Under the pieces are notes generated by a model that did no database searches, was not told where the DNA came from, and saw nothing but the letters and a program-made list of their open reading frames with translations. This document shows, piece by piece, positions 28,334 to 37,611 of a stretch of DNA of 64,000 nucleotides. The first letter of the stretch is position 1. Each line of letters opens with the position of its first letter. The stretch is taken from the NCBI RefSeq assembly GCF_947494015.1, contig NZ_CANLTL010000009.1:124001-188000 (forward strand), in the 5' to 3' direction. Source of the stretch: an uncultured Cellulomonas sp. Its GTDB lineage: Bacteria; Actinomycetota; Actinomycetes; Actinomycetales; Cellulomonadaceae. A program made the translations under genes and the position numbers.

Positions 28334-29644
28334 ATGACGCAGACCACCGGGTACCGCCCGGCGTCGTCGGCCCGCGCCGCCGCCTCCACGCCGGTCACCG
28401 ACGCCGCAGCCACCACCGGGCGCACGCCGGGCGGGACGCGCCGGGACGTCGCCGCCGCGCTGGGGCTGTGGAACAGCTCGGTGACGAGCTACTACCTGCT
28501 CACCGGGGCGACCACGATCCTGCTCGTGCTCGGGCTGGTCATGGTGCTGTCGAGCTCGAGCGTCGAGTCGCTCGCGGACGAGAAGTCGCCGTACGCGGAG
28601 TTCCTCAAGCAGGCGCAGTTCGCGATCGTCGGCCTGCCGGTGCTCTGGGTGATGAGCCGGATGTCGGTCCCGGTGCTCAAGAAGCTCGCGTGGCCGATGC
28701 TGCTCGGCGCCGGCGGCCTGCAGCTGCTGGTCTTCACCCCGCTCGGGCTGGGTGCGGGCGGCAACAAGAACTGGATCGGCGTCGGCCCGGTCACCATGCA
28801 GCCGTCCGAGGTGGTCAAGCTCGCGCTCGCCCTGTGGATCGGCGCCGTCCTGGCCCGCAAGCACGCGCTCCTGGGGGACTGGAAGCACTCGGTCATCCCC
28901 GTGCTCCCGGTGGCCGGTGCGATGGTGGGGCTGGTGCTGCTCGGCCACGACCTCGGCACCGCGCTCATCATCATGCTGCTCGTCGGCGGCGCCCTGTTCA
29001 TGGCCGGTGTGCCGCTGCGCATCTTCGCCGTCGCGGGCGCCCTCACCGCGGCGGCCGTGGTGGCGCTGGTGACCACCAGCGCCAACCGCATGACCCGCAT
29101 CACCTGCCTGTTCACCGGCACCTGCGACCCGACCGACGAGGGCTACCAGACCCTGCACGGGACCTGGGGCCTGGCCACCGGCGGCTGGTGGGGCGTCGGT
29201 CTGGGGGCGAGCCGGGAGAAGTGGTCCTACCTGCCCGAGGCGCACAACGACTTCATCTTCGCGATCATCGGCGAGGAGCTCGGCCTGGTCGGCACCCTGC
29301 TCGTGCTCGCGCTGTTCGCGCTGCTCGGGCTGGCCATGAGCCGGATCATCCGCCGCCACCCCGACCCCTTCGTGGTCATCACCACCGGCGGCATCAGCGT
29401 GTGGATCGTCGGCCAGGCGCTGGTCAACATCGGGGTGGTCATCGGCCTGCTGCCGGTGATCGGCGTCCCGCTGCCGCTGGTGTCCGCCGGCGGCTCGGCG
29501 CTCATCATGACGATGGCGGCGATCGGCGTGCTGATCTCGTTCGCCCGCCAGGAGCCGGGCGCGGCCGAGGCGCTCGCGGCACGCCCGGGAGTCGTGCGTC
29601 GCTCCCTCGCCGTGCTGGGCCGGACCCGCGGGGCCCGCCGGTGA
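28334..29644 (+). CDS. ftsW: Septal peptidoglycan polymerase FtsW (SEDS family)
   Basis: 436 residues with about ten transmembrane helices. The SEDS glycosyltransferase features include GGNKNWIGVGPVTMQPSEVVKLAL, LGHDLGTALI, PEAHNDFIFAIIGEELGL and the C-terminal PLPLVSAGGSALI. The cytoplasmic N-terminus (about 45 residues) is Thr/Ala/Arg-rich. It polymerises septal glycan with FtsI. The start is ATG 28334 with CGGGGACC upstream, a weak site, 13 nt after murD. Its last bases overlap murG. Confidence 0.95.
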   Translation: MTQTTGYRPASSARAAASTPVTDAAATTGRTPGGTRRDVAAALGLWNSSVTSYYLLTGATTILLVLGLVMVLSSSSVESLADEKSPYAEFLKQAQFAIVGLPVLWVMSRMSVPVLKKLAWPMLLGAGGLQLLVFTPLGLGAGGNKNWIGVGPVTMQPSEVVKLALALWIGAVLARKHALLGDWKHSVIPVLPVAGAMVGLVLLGHDLGTALIIMLLVGGALFMAGVPLRIFAVAGALTAAAVVALVTTSANRMTRITCLFTGTCDPTDEGYQTLHGTWGLATGGWWGVGLGASREKWSYLPEAHNDFIFAIIGEELGLVGTLLVLALFALLGLAMSRIIRRHPDPFVVITTGGISVWIVGQALVNIGVVIGLLPVIGVPLPLVSAGGSALIMTMAAIGVLISFARQEPGAAEALAARPGVVRRSLAVLGRTRGARR

Positions 29645-30876
29645 CCGCGCCGGGCAGCACGGCCGGTCCGGCCGACGGGTCCGCCGGGTCCCGCGCCGTC
29701 GGTGACGCGTCGACCGCGAGGCTGCGCTCGGTCCTGCTCGCCGGGGGCGGCACGGCCGGTCACGTCAACCCGCTGCTCGCGGTCGCCGAGGAGCTGCGCC
29801 GCCGGGACGCGTCCACCGCGCTGTCCGTGCTCGGCACCGCCACCGGCCTCGAGGCCCGCCTGGTCCCCGAGCATGGCCTGCCGCTGGAGCTGGTGCCGCG
29901 CGTGCCGCTGCCGCGCCGGCCCTCGGTCGACCTGCTGCGCCTGCCCGGGCGCCTGGCCGGCGCGGTGCGCGCCGCCGGCGAGACGATCGACCGCACCGGG
30001 GCGCAGGTCGTCGTCGGCTTCGGGGGCTACGTGTCCACCCCCGCCTACCTCGCGGCCCGGCGCCGCGGCCTGCCGGTCGTGGTGCACGAGGCCAACGCCC
30101 GGCCCGGACTGGCCAACCGCCTGGGCGCGCGATGGGCCGCGCAGGTCGGCGTCACCTTCCCGGGCACGCCGCTGCCCGGCGCCCAGGTGGTCGGGATGCC
30201 GTTGCGCGCCGCCGTCGCCGGGCTCGTCGAGCGCCGGTCCGCGGACGCCGCCGGCACCCGGCGGGACGCCGCCGCCGCCCTGGGCCTGGACGCCGACCGG
30301 CGCACCGTGCTGGTCACCGGCGGCAGCTCCGGCGCCGTCAGCCTCAACGCCGCGGTCGCGGCGGTGGCGGCGGACCTGCTGGTCACCGGCGCGCAGGTCC
30401 TGCACCTGACCGGCACCGGCAAGGACGCGGCGGTCCGCTCCGTGCTGCCCACCGGCGAGGCCGGGCAGCGGTACCACGTCCGGGAGTACCTGAGCGAGAT
30501 GGAGCTGGCGTACGCGGTCGCCGACCTGGTCGTGTGCCGGTCCGGGGCGGCGACCGTGTGCGAGCTGGCCGCTCTCGGGCTGCCCGCGGTGTACGTGCCG
30601 CTGCCGATCGGCAACGGCGAGCAGCGCCTCAACGCCGCCCCGCTCGTCCAGGCCGGCGGCGGGCTGCTGGTGGCCGACGACGACCTCGGCCCCGCCTGGC
30701 TCCGTGGGCAGGTGCTCCCGCTGCTCGCCGACCCCGGCCGGCTCGACGCGATGGGGCGCGCCGCGGCCCGGGCGGGGACCGTCGACGGAGCCGCCCGGGT
30801 CGCCGACCTGGTCGAGCTGGCCGTCGCCGGCGGCCCGGCCCGTCCGGCCCGCTCGGCGACGCCGGAGCCCCGGTGA
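29641..30876 (+). CDS. murG: UDP-GlcNAc:lipid I GlcNAc transferase
   Basis: 411 residues, a membrane-associated GT-B glycosyltransferase that makes lipid II. Motifs: LLAGGGTAGHVNPLLAVAEEL (first G loop), GFGGYVSTPAYLAA, HEANARPGLANRL, TGGSSGAVSLN, and the donor-binding VCRSGAATVCELAALGLPAVYVPLP followed by NGEQRLNAAPL. About 28 residues of Ala/Gly-rich sequence precede the first motif. GTG 29641 overlaps the ftsW stop. Confidence 0.96.
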   Translation: MTAPGSTAGPADGSAGSRAVGDASTARLRSVLLAGGGTAGHVNPLLAVAEELRRRDASTALSVLGTATGLEARLVPEHGLPLELVPRVPLPRRPSVDLLRLPGRLAGAVRAAGETIDRTGAQVVVGFGGYVSTPAYLAARRRGLPVVVHEANARPGLANRLGARWAAQVGVTFPGTPLPGAQVVGMPLRAAVAGLVERRSADAAGTRRDAAAALGLDADRRTVLVTGGSSGAVSLNAAVAAVAADLLVTGAQVLHLTGTGKDAAVRSVLPTGEAGQRYHVREYLSEMELAYAVADLVVCRSGAATVCELAALGLPAVYVPLPIGNGEQRLNAAPLVQAGGGLLVADDDLGPAWLRGQVLPLLADPGRLDAMGRAAARAGTVDGAARVADLVELAVAGGPARPARSATPEPR

Positions 30877-32381
30877 GCGCGGGCGACGCCGCCGCGGCGG
30901 TCGCGCCGGGGGGCGTGGCGGAGCTGGGCCGGGTGCACCTGATCGGCGTGGGCGGTGCCGGGATGTCGGTGGTCGCGGCCCTGCTGCTCGCCCGCGGGCT
31001 GGCGGTCAGCGGGTCCGACGCGCGTGACAGCCCGGTCGTGGCGGCGTTGCGCGAGGCCGGCGCGGTGGTGCACGTCGGGCACGACGCGGCGCACGTGGCG
31101 GGCGTCGACACGGTCGTCGTGTCCAGTGCCGTCCGGCCCGTCAATCCCGAGCTGGCGGCCGCTCGCCACGCGGGCCTGCGGGTGCTGCACCGCTCCGCCG
31201 CGCTGGCCGCCCTGATGGCCGACCGCCGCACGGTCGCGGTCGCCGGCGCGCACGGCAAGACGACGACGTCGGCGATGGTCGCCGTCACGCTGCTCGCCGG
31301 CGGTCTCGACCCGTCCTACGCGATCGGGGGCACGGTCCTCGGTGCGGACGCCGGTGCGAGCGGTCCGCTGGCCGGTGCACGGCACGGGGCCGGGGACGTG
31401 CTGGTCGCGGAGGCCGACGAGTCCGACGGGTCGTTCCTGGCCTACACCCCGACGGTGGCCGTGGTGACCAACGTCGAGCCCGACCACCTGGACCACTACG
31501 GGACCCGTGAGGCGTTCGAGGCGGCGTTCGAGCAGTTCGCCGACCGCATCGCCGACGGCGGTGCCCTGGTCGCCTGCGCCGACGACCCCGGCGCGCGTCG
31601 GCTGCTCGCGGCGGCCCGGTCCCGGCTCACCGCCCGCGGCGTGCGCACGATCGGCTACGGCGAGGACCCGTCCGCCGACGTCGTCGTCGCCGGGTTCCGG
31701 GCCGACCCCGCCGGCGGGTCCACCGCGACCCTGCGCACCGCCCACCCCGACCTGGTCGGTGCCGACGGCGAGGTGACGGTGGACCTCGAGCTCGCCGTGC
31801 CCGGGGCGCACAACGCCCTCAACGCGGCCGCCGCGTGGACGGCCGCGCGACTGCTGGGTGTCGCGCCGGACGACGCCCGCCGCGGGCTCGCGGGCTTCCG
31901 CGGGACCGGCCGCCGGTTCGAGCACCGCGGGTCGGCCGGGGGTGTGCGCGTCGTCGACAGCTACGACCACCACCCGACCGAGGTGGCCGCACTGCTGCGC
32001 GGCGCCCGCCCGGTCGCCGGCGAGGGACGGGTCCTCGTCCTGTTCCAGCCCCACCTGTTCTCGCGGACGCGGATCTTCGCCGCCGAGTTCGCCGCCGCGC
32101 TGGCCCTGGCCGACGCCGTCGTGGTGACCGACGTCTACGCCGCGCGCGAGGACCCCGACCCGGACGTCACCGGTGCGACGATCACCGACCGGATGCCCGG
32201 CACGACGCCGGCCGAGCACGTGCCGGACCGGCTCGCCGCCGCGCGCCGGATCGCCGAGCTCGCACGGCCCGGGGACCTCGTCCTGACGGTCGGCGCCGGG
32301 GACGTCACCGAGCTGGCCCCCGTCGTGCTCGGCGCGCTCGAGGACCGGGCGGCCGGCGGTCCCGGGCGGTCGTCACGGTGA
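30873..32381 (+). CDS. murC: UDP-MurNAc-L-alanine ligase
   Basis: 502 residues. The first amino-acid ligase of the pathway, adding L-Ala. It has the N-terminal VHLIGVGGAGMSVVA, the P-loop AGAHGKTTTSAM, EADESDGSFL, VVTNVEPDHLDHYGT, GAHNALNAAAA, RRFEHRG, DSYDHHPTEV and QPHLFSRTR. It completes the Mur ligase set in the cluster. GTGA overlaps occur on both sides, with murG and ftsQ. Confidence 0.97.
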   Translation: MSAGDAAAAVAPGGVAELGRVHLIGVGGAGMSVVAALLLARGLAVSGSDARDSPVVAALREAGAVVHVGHDAAHVAGVDTVVVSSAVRPVNPELAAARHAGLRVLHRSAALAALMADRRTVAVAGAHGKTTTSAMVAVTLLAGGLDPSYAIGGTVLGADAGASGPLAGARHGAGDVLVAEADESDGSFLAYTPTVAVVTNVEPDHLDHYGTREAFEAAFEQFADRIADGGALVACADDPGARRLLAAARSRLTARGVRTIGYGEDPSADVVVAGFRADPAGGSTATLRTAHPDLVGADGEVTVDLELAVPGAHNALNAAAAWTAARLLGVAPDDARRGLAGFRGTGRRFEHRGSAGGVRVVDSYDHHPTEVAALLRGARPVAGEGRVLVLFQPHLFSRTRIFAAEFAAALALADAVVVTDVYAAREDPDPDVTGATITDRMPGTTPAEHVPDRLAAARRIAELARPGDLVLTVGAGDVTELAPVVLGALEDRAAGGPGRSSR

Positions 32382-33448
32382 CGCCGCCGGCCCGACCCGG
32401 CATGCCCGTCCCGCGCGGGGCACGGCCCCGGCCCACCCCGCCGCGTCCCCGCCCCACGACCGGCCCGGACCGCGGCGGCGCGACGTCGGCAGACCCGCCC
32501 ACGCCGCGCACGCCCGAGCCCACGCGCGGTCCGGTCCGCACACCGCCCGCCGCGGTGACCGTCGACGCCCGGCGCGGCGGCGCACCCACCGGCGACGCCG
32601 CCCACCGCCCGGCGTCCGCCGTCTCGGACGCCGTCACCACCTACACCGCGGGCCGCCGGTCGCTCGGTGTGCCGGTCCGGCCGGTGGTGTCCAGCGGCTC
32701 CGCGGCGCGCTTCGCCGAGCGCGTCGCGATGCGCCGGCGCCTCGCGCGGCACAAGGTCTACCTCGCCGCGGCCGTCGCGGTGCTGCTCGGGGCGCTGGCC
32801 TGGCTGCTGCTGCTCTCACCCGTGCTGGCGCTCGACGCGGCCCGGGTGGAGGTCACCGGTGCCGGCACGGTGGTCGACGTCGCCGACGTGCAGGCGGTCG
32901 TCGCCGAGGTCGACGGCGTCCCGCTGCCGCGGCTGGACACGGTCGGGCTGCGCGACGCCGTCCTGGGCGTGCCCGGGGTGCGCGAGGCGAAGGTGTCGCG
33001 CATCTGGCCGCACGGGCTGGTGATCGCGCTGGTGTCGCGCGAGCCGGTCGCCGCGGTGCCGCAGGCCGCGTCGGTGCCGGACGCGCCGGAGGGGTACACC
33101 CTGCTCGACGTCGAGGGCTTCGGGGTCGGCTGGACGGCGACGCCGCCCGAGGGCCTGCCGGTCGTGTCGGTGCCGGTGGTGTCCGACGGCCGCAACCGCA
33201 GCCTCGACGCGGTGCTGGCCATCCTGCAGGCCCTGCCGCCCGAGCTGGCGGCGGAGGTCGCCACGATCGAGGCCGAGACGCAGGACACGGTGCGGATGAC
33301 CCTGCGCGACGACCGGACGGTGGTCTGGGGGAGCGCGGCACAGGCGGAGCTGAAGATCCGGGTGCTCCAGGCGCTGCGCGCCGCGCCCGCCGCGGCCGAC
33401 GCGCGCGAGTACGACGTCTCCGCGCCGACGCTGCCGATCACCCGCTGA
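32378..33448 (+). CDS. ftsQ: Cell division protein FtsQ (POTRA domain)
   Basis: 356 residues. A long Pro/Arg/Thr-rich cytoplasmic N-terminus of about 120 residues leads to one transmembrane helix (about 126-148), then the POTRA domain (ALDAARVEVTGAGTVVDVADV, LPRLDTVGLRDAVLGVPGVREAKVSRIWPHGLVIALVSREPVA) and the beta domain (LLDVEGFGV). It recruits FtsL and later divisome proteins. GTG 32378 overlaps murC. The 238-bp gap to ftsZ holds the ftsZ promoters. Confidence 0.92.
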   Translation: MTPPARPGMPVPRGARPRPTPPRPRPTTGPDRGGATSADPPTPRTPEPTRGPVRTPPAAVTVDARRGGAPTGDAAHRPASAVSDAVTTYTAGRRSLGVPVRPVVSSGSAARFAERVAMRRRLARHKVYLAAAVAVLLGALAWLLLLSPVLALDAARVEVTGAGTVVDVADVQAVVAEVDGVPLPRLDTVGLRDAVLGVPGVREAKVSRIWPHGLVIALVSREPVAAVPQAASVPDAPEGYTLLDVEGFGVGWTATPPEGLPVVSVPVVSDGRNRSLDAVLAILQALPPELAAEVATIEAETQDTVRMTLRDDRTVVWGSAAQAELKIRVLQALRAAPAAADAREYDVSAPTLPITR

Positions 33449-33503
33449 CCTGCCGCGGGACGCCCGGCGATCGGACGCGATCGCGACACGCGCGCGACGG
33501 TCG

Positions 33504-33532
33504 TTGATCCGTCCCGGTGCGCCACCTACCGT
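33504..33532 (+). promoter_or_regulatory. Candidate upstream ftsZ promoter
   Basis: TTGATC (33504-33509) and TACCGT (33527-33532) with a 17-nt spacer form the best -35/-10 pair in the ftsQ-ftsZ gap. It predicts a leader of about 148 nt. Confidence 0.6.
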
Positions 33533-33562
33533 CCTGGCGCTCGAACAACCTGACATAACTGT

Positions 33563-33587
33563 AACCCTCTACCTGAGACTGAGGGTT
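33563..33587 (+). promoter_or_regulatory. AT-rich element with inverted repeat before ftsZ
   Basis: AACCCTC (33563-33569) and GAGGGTT (33581-33587) are perfect 7-bp arms around an 11-nt loop. They are preceded by TGACATAACTGT, an AT-rich stretch that could be a second -10 region. The element lies 100 bp before the ftsZ start and could be an operator or a leader hairpin. Confidence 0.5.
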
Positions 33588-33686
33588 TGACCCGGTGGCA
33601 GCACCGGGTCGCAGCGCACGCGGCGCGGCCGTGACGCACGTAGCACCCGCACCCCTGAAGTACCCGTGGCAACGAGAGGCATAGAC

Positions 33687-34973
33687 GTGGCAGCTCCGCA
33701 GAACTACCTGGCGGTCATCAAGGTGGTCGGCATCGGAGGCGGTGGCGTCAACGCCGTCAACCGCATGATCGAGGTCGGCCTCAAGGGCGTCGAGTTCATC
33801 GCGATCAACACCGATGCGCAGGCCCTGCTCATGTCCGACGCGGACGTCAAGCTCGACGTCGGCCGCGAGCTGACCCGCGGCCTGGGCGCCGGCGCGGACC
33901 CCGAGGTCGGCAAGAAGGCGGCCGAGGACCACGCGGAGGAGATCGAGGACGTCCTGCGCGGCGCCGACATGGTCTTCGTCACCGCGGGGGAGGGCGGTGG
34001 CACCGGCACCGGCGGCGCCCCGGTCGTCGCCCGGATCGCTCGCTCGCTCGGCGCGCTGACGATCGGTGTGGTCACCCGGCCGTTCACCTTCGAGGGTCGC
34101 CGCCGCACCGTGCAGGCCGACTCGGGCATCGACAACCTCCGCGCCGAGGTCGACACCCTGATCGTCATCCCCAACGACCGGCTGCTGTCGATCTCCGACC
34201 GCTCGGTCTCGGTGCTGGACGCCTTCCACTCCGCCGACCAGGTGCTGCTGTCCGGTGTCCAGGGCATCACCGACCTCATCACCACGCCGGGCCTGATCAA
34301 CCTCGACTTCGCCGACGTGAAGTCGGTGATGCAGGGCGCCGGCAGCGCCCTGATGGGCATCGGCTCCGCCCGGGGCGACGACCGGGCCGTCCAGGCCGCC
34401 GAGCTGGCGATCTCCTCCCCGCTGCTCGAGGCCAGCATCGACGGCGCGCACGGGGTGCTGCTGTCCATCCAGGGCGGCAGCGACCTGGGTCTGTTCGAGA
34501 TCAACGAGGCTGCCCGCCTCGTGCAGGAGGCCGCGCACCCCGAGGCCAACATCATCTTCGGTGCCGTGATCGACGACGCCCTCGGCGACGAGGTGCGCGT
34601 CACCGTGATCGCCGCGGGGTTCGACAGCGGCGGCCCGGAGACCCGGCGCAGCCACCGCGAGGTCGGGCAGGTGGCGGGTGGGCGCGCCGTGCCCACCCCC
34701 TCGCCGGTCAGCGTGCCGGTCACGCCGTCGACGCCGTCCCACACCGCGCCGTCGCACGGCGCGCCGCCGGTCAGCACGCCGCCGGCGCACGGCGGGGCCC
34801 CCGCGACGCAGCCCGTGCCCACGGGGCCCAACGGGACCCCCGTCCCGGCGTTCCTGGCCTCGGACCCGCACGCGGTGGTGTCGACCGGGCAGCTCGAGGT
34901 GCCGCGGGTCTTCGAGGAGGAGCAGCGTCGCCGTCGCGACGAGGACCTCGACGTCCCCGACTTCCTCAAGTAG
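33687..34973 (+). CDS. ftsZ: Cell division tubulin homologue FtsZ
   Basis: A 428-residue GTPase forming the Z ring. GTP-binding: [37 protein letters not shown] (tubulin signature), [11 protein letters not shown] and [11 protein letters not shown] (T7 loop). The C-terminal domain ends near [12 protein letters not shown]; a Pro/Thr/Ala-rich linker of about 100 residues leads to the conserved tail [11 protein letters not shown], which binds SepF and other partners. The start GTG 33687 ([15 protein letters not shown]) was chosen for GAGAGG 8 nt upstream; another in-frame GTG lies 21 nt earlier. Confidence 0.98.
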   Translation: MAAPQNYLAVIKVVGIGGGGVNAVNRMIEVGLKGVEFIAINTDAQALLMSDADVKLDVGRELTRGLGAGADPEVGKKAAEDHAEEIEDVLRGADMVFVTAGEGGGTGTGGAPVVARIARSLGALTIGVVTRPFTFEGRRRTVQADSGIDNLRAEVDTLIVIPNDRLLSISDRSVSVLDAFHSADQVLLSGVQGITDLITTPGLINLDFADVKSVMQGAGSALMGIGSARGDDRAVQAAELAISSPLLEASIDGAHGVLLSIQGGSDLGLFEINEAARLVQEAAHPEANIIFGAVIDDALGDEVRVTVIAAGFDSGGPETRRSHREVGQVAGGRAVPTPSPVSVPVTPSTPSHTAPSHGAPPVSTPPAHGGAPATQPVPTGPNGTPVPAFLASDPHAVVSTGQLEVPRVFEEEQRRRRDEDLDVPDFLK

Positions 34974-34980
34974 CGCCGCG

Positions 34981-35886
34981 GTGAGGACCTCCGGACCGGC
35001 CGTGCCCGGCCGGTCCGGGCCGGGGTTCGGTGTGCTCGAGGTGGACCTCGGCCCCGGCGTCCGGGCCGGCTTCACGACGCGGTCCCCGGCCGACGACGGA
35101 GCGGACGCCAACCTGGGTCTGGGTGTCGCCGACGACCCGGCGGCCGTGCTGGACCGTCGCCGCCGGCTCGCCCGCTGGGCGGGCGGGCCCGTCGCGTGGA
35201 GCACCCAGGTGCACGGGACGGCGGTCCTCGACCTGCCCGGGGTGCGCGGGGCGGACCGTACGGCCGCCGCCGTGCCGGTCGACCTCCCGGCGAGGGGCGC
35301 GGGGAGCCGGGAGGGCCCGGTGGGCTCGGACGGCCCGGCGGGCGAGCCGTGCGGTGAGGCGGACGCGCTGGTCGCCGGCCCGGGCGCCGGGGTCGCCGTC
35401 GTGGTCGCCGACTGCGTGCCGGTGCTGCTCGTCGACCCCGCCACCGGGGTGGTCGCCGCCGTCCACGCCGGCCGCCGCGGGCTGGTGGACGGCGTCGTGC
35501 AGGCCGCCGTGGCTCGGATGGTCGCACGCGGCGCACGACCGGCCGATCTGCGCGCCGCGGTGGGGCCGGCGATCTGCGGGCGGTGCTACGAGGTCCCGGC
35601 CGACTTGCGCGACACCGTCGCCGCCGTCGTGCCCGACGTCGCCGCGCGGACCTCGTGGGGCACGCCGGCCCTGGACCTGCCCGCGGGGGTCGCCGCCGTC
35701 CTGCGCACGGCGGGCGTGGGGCACGTGCACCCGACCGGCCTGTGCACCCGGACGGACGAGAGGTTCTTCTCCCACCGCCGGTCCATGGCGACGGGAGCGG
35801 CGGAGGGTCGGTGCGCGGGCGTGGTCCGCAGCGCGGCGCCGGGCCCGGGCGTGTCGGACGACGGCGGCGCCGTCGGCGCTTGCTAG
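34981..35886 (+). CDS. pgeF: Peptidoglycan editing factor PgeF (YfiH/laccase-like)
   Basis: 301 residues of the multicopper-polyphenol-oxidase-like family (YfiH). In other bacteria PgeF removes wrongly incorporated serine from UDP-MurNAc-dipeptide, thereby proofreading MurC. The zinc ligands are visible: H78 in STQVHG, C145 in VADCVPVLL and H162 in AVHAGRRGL, with GPAICGRCYEVP and TDERFFSHRR near the end. A low-complexity insertion lies about residues 95-130. The start GTG 34981 is 7 nt after ftsZ with a weak site; GTG 35032 is an alternative. Confidence 0.92.
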   Translation: MRTSGPAVPGRSGPGFGVLEVDLGPGVRAGFTTRSPADDGADANLGLGVADDPAAVLDRRRRLARWAGGPVAWSTQVHGTAVLDLPGVRGADRTAAAVPVDLPARGAGSREGPVGSDGPAGEPCGEADALVAGPGAGVAVVVADCVPVLLVDPATGVVAAVHAGRRGLVDGVVQAAVARMVARGARPADLRAAVGPAICGRCYEVPADLRDTVAAVVPDVAARTSWGTPALDLPAGVAAVLRTAGVGHVHPTGLCTRTDERFFSHRRSMATGAAEGRCAGVVRSAAPGPGVSDDGGAVGAC

Positions 35887-35889
35887 CGT
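35884..35889 (+). promoter_or_regulatory. Candidate -10 box for sepF
   Basis: TAGCGT overlaps the pgeF stop codon and lies 38 nt before the sepF ATG. The leader would contain the strong GAGAGGAAGAGG site. Confidence 0.5.
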
Positions 35890-35927
35890 GAAACCGCAGG
35901 ACAACCAGGGTGTGAGAGGAAGAGGCG

Positions 35928-36410
35928 ATGGCCGGAGCACTGCGCAAGACGATGCTGTACCTCGGTCTCGCTGACGAGCGCGGTGAGCACCAGGGCGAGG
36001 ACTTCGCCGACGAGTACCACGAGCTGGAGGCGGACGTGCCGCAGGAGTACGAGGCGCAGGTGACCCCGATCCGGGCGAACGGCAGCCACGCGCTGGTCCC
36101 GGCGCACGCCGCGCCGGAGACGGAGCTGCGCCGCATCACGACCGTGCACCCGCGGTCGTACAACGACGCGCGCAAGATCGGTGAGGCGTTCCGCGAGGGC
36201 ACCCCGGTGATCATGAACCTGTCCGACATGGACGACTCCGACGCCAAGCGCCTGGTCGACTTCTCGGCCGGGCTCATCTTCGGGCTGCACGGCGCCATCG
36301 AGCGGGTCACGAACAAGGTCTTCCTGCTGTCCCCCGCGCACGTCGAGGTGACGGCCGAGGAGCAGGCTGTGCCCGGCGAGATGCGCGCCGGTTTCTACAA
36401 CCAGAGCTGA
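35928..36410 (+). CDS. sepF: Cell division protein SepF
   Basis: 160 residues. The N-terminal amphipathic [14 protein letters not shown] is a membrane-binding helix; a charged linker follows; the core has [54 protein letters not shown] and [12 protein letters not shown], seen here as separate blocks of one domain. SepF anchors FtsZ to the membrane in actinobacteria, which lack FtsA. A yggS gene, common between pgeF and sepF in related genomes, is absent. The GAGAGGAAGAGG site supports the start. Confidence 0.96.
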   Translation: MAGALRKTMLYLGLADERGEHQGEDFADEYHELEADVPQEYEAQVTPIRANGSHALVPAHAAPETELRRITTVHPRSYNDARKIGEAFREGTPVIMNLSDMDDSDAKRLVDFSAGLIFGLHGAIERVTNKVFLLSPAHVEVTAEEQAVPGEMRAGFYNQS

Positions 36411-36417
36411 CGCGCGC

Positions 36418-36702
36418 GTGCGCACCGTCGCCTCGCTGGCGTCGTTCCTCGTCGGTCTGTTCCTGCTGGTGCTGTTCGTCCGGGTCGTCTTCGACTGGAT
36501 CCAGGTCTTCGCCCGGGACTGGCGTCCCCGCGGTCCGGCGCTCGTGGTCGCCGAGATCACGTACACGATCACCGACCCGCCGCTGCGCGCCCTGCGGCGG
36601 GTGATCCCGCCGCTGACGCTCGGGACGATCCGGCTCGACCTGGCCTTCCTCGTGCTGGTGGTGATCTGCGTCATCCTGCAGTCGCTGCTGGCCAGCGTCT
36701 GA
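36418..36702 (+). CDS. YggT family membrane protein
   Basis: 94 residues with two transmembrane helices (about 3-25 and 73-93) and the YggT signature ITDPPLRALRRVIPPL between them. The cell role is not defined; it is routinely found between sepF and divIVA and may act in envelope or division function. GTG 36418 lies 7 nt after sepF with no separate promoter. Confidence 0.9.
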   Translation: MRTVASLASFLVGLFLLVLFVRVVFDWIQVFARDWRPRGPALVVAEITYTITDPPLRALRRVIPPLTLGTIRLDLAFLVLVVICVILQSLLASV

Positions 36703-36748
36703 CCGCTGCCCGCCCCGGCCGCGGTGCGTGGCCTCCGGCAGACTCCGC

Positions 36749-36754
36749 TACGGT
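36749..36754 (+). promoter_or_regulatory. Candidate -10 box for divIVA
   Basis: TACGGT, 78 nt before the ATG at 36832, in the 129-bp yggT-divIVA gap. No clear -35. Confidence 0.4.
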
Positions 36755-36831
36755 GATCGCTGGGCGGTCGCTGGACTGCCGGTCCGACCTGCTCGACCAC
36801 GAGCGGCACGAACTCTTCCGAGGTGACACCG

Positions 36832-37491
36832 ATGGCACTGCTGACGGCAGACGACGTCCTGAACAAGAAGTTCCAGGCGACGAAGTTCCGAGAGGGCTAC
36901 GACCAGGACGAGGTCGACGACTTCCTCGACGAGGTCGTCAACACCCTGCGCGCGGTGCAGACCGAGAACGACGAGCTGGAGAACAAGCTCGCCGCCGCCG
37001 AGCGGCGCGTCGCCGAGCTCAGCCGCGCCGGCGCCCAGGCGTCCCCGGCACCCGCCGACGGCGGGTCGGAGCAGGCCGCGCCGACGCCCGCGCCGGCCGC
37101 CACGGCAGCCCCCGCCGCCCCGGCGGCCCCGGCCCGGGCGAGCGAGCCCGAGTCGGCCACCGGGATGCTGCTGCTCGCGCAGAAGCTGCACGACGACTAC
37201 GTGCGCAACGGCCAGGAGGAGGGCGAGCGGCTCATCGCCGAGGCCAAGACCCAGGGCACGCGCATCGTCCGTGAGGCCGAGGAGACGTCGCACCGCACGC
37301 TCGCCCAGCTCGAGCAGGAGCGCAGCCTGCTGGAGCGCAAGATCGACGAGCTCCGCGTCTTCGAGCGGGACTACCGCACCCGCCTGAAGAGCTACCTGGA
37401 GAACCTGCTCGGGGACCTGGACAACCGGGGCAGCGCGCTGCCGCCGCGGGGGAACCCGGCCGCCGCCGGCGGGCCGCAGAGCGGCCTGTAG
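36832..37491 (+). CDS. divIVA: DivIVA/Wag31 polar growth scaffold
   Basis: 219 residues. The membrane-curvature-sensing N-terminus LTADDVLNKKFQATKFREGYDQDEVDDFLDEV is split here across the family signature, followed by a first coiled coil, an Ala/Pro linker (about 65-110), and a second coiled coil (NGQEEGERLIAEAKTQ onward to about 200). It recruits wall-synthesis enzymes to poles and septum in actinobacteria. The ATG at 36832 (MALLTADD) has GAGG 8 nt upstream; an upstream GTG in frame would add three residues. A strong terminator follows. Confidence 0.96.
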   Translation: MALLTADDVLNKKFQATKFREGYDQDEVDDFLDEVVNTLRAVQTENDELENKLAAAERRVAELSRAGAQASPAPADGGSEQAAPTPAPAATAAPAAPAAPARASEPESATGMLLLAQKLHDDYVRNGQEEGERLIAEAKTQGTRIVREAEETSHRTLAQLEQERSLLERKIDELRVFERDYRTRLKSYLENLLGDLDNRGSALPPRGNPAAAGGPQSGL

Positions 37492-37522
37492 CCCCGGCAT
37501 CACCCCTCGAACGACCCCGCAG

Positions 37523-37554
37523 CACACCACGCCGGAGCGATCCGGCGTGGTGTG
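37523..37554 (+). terminator. Terminator at the end of the dcw cluster
   Basis: CACACCACGCCGGA, loop GCGA, then the exact complement: a perfect 14-bp stem with a stable GNRA tetraloop, followed by TTGTGCG, 31 bp after the divIVA stop. It marks the end of the division/cell-wall transcription unit. Confidence 0.92.
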
Positions 37555-37611
37555 TTGTGCGTCCGGGGCGTGGCGTCTACTCTCACGTGACTTCGACCAG
37601 AGGGGGCAGGC

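Noticed and set aside
33541-33556. TCGAAC half-site before ftsZ, considered as a LexA box
   Set aside because: The second half reads TGACAT, not GTTCGA, so it is not a LexA dyad.
36897-37160. Small antisense ORF within divIVA
   Set aside because: It lies over the Ala/Pro linker, consists of Ala/Gly repeats and has no signal for translation.
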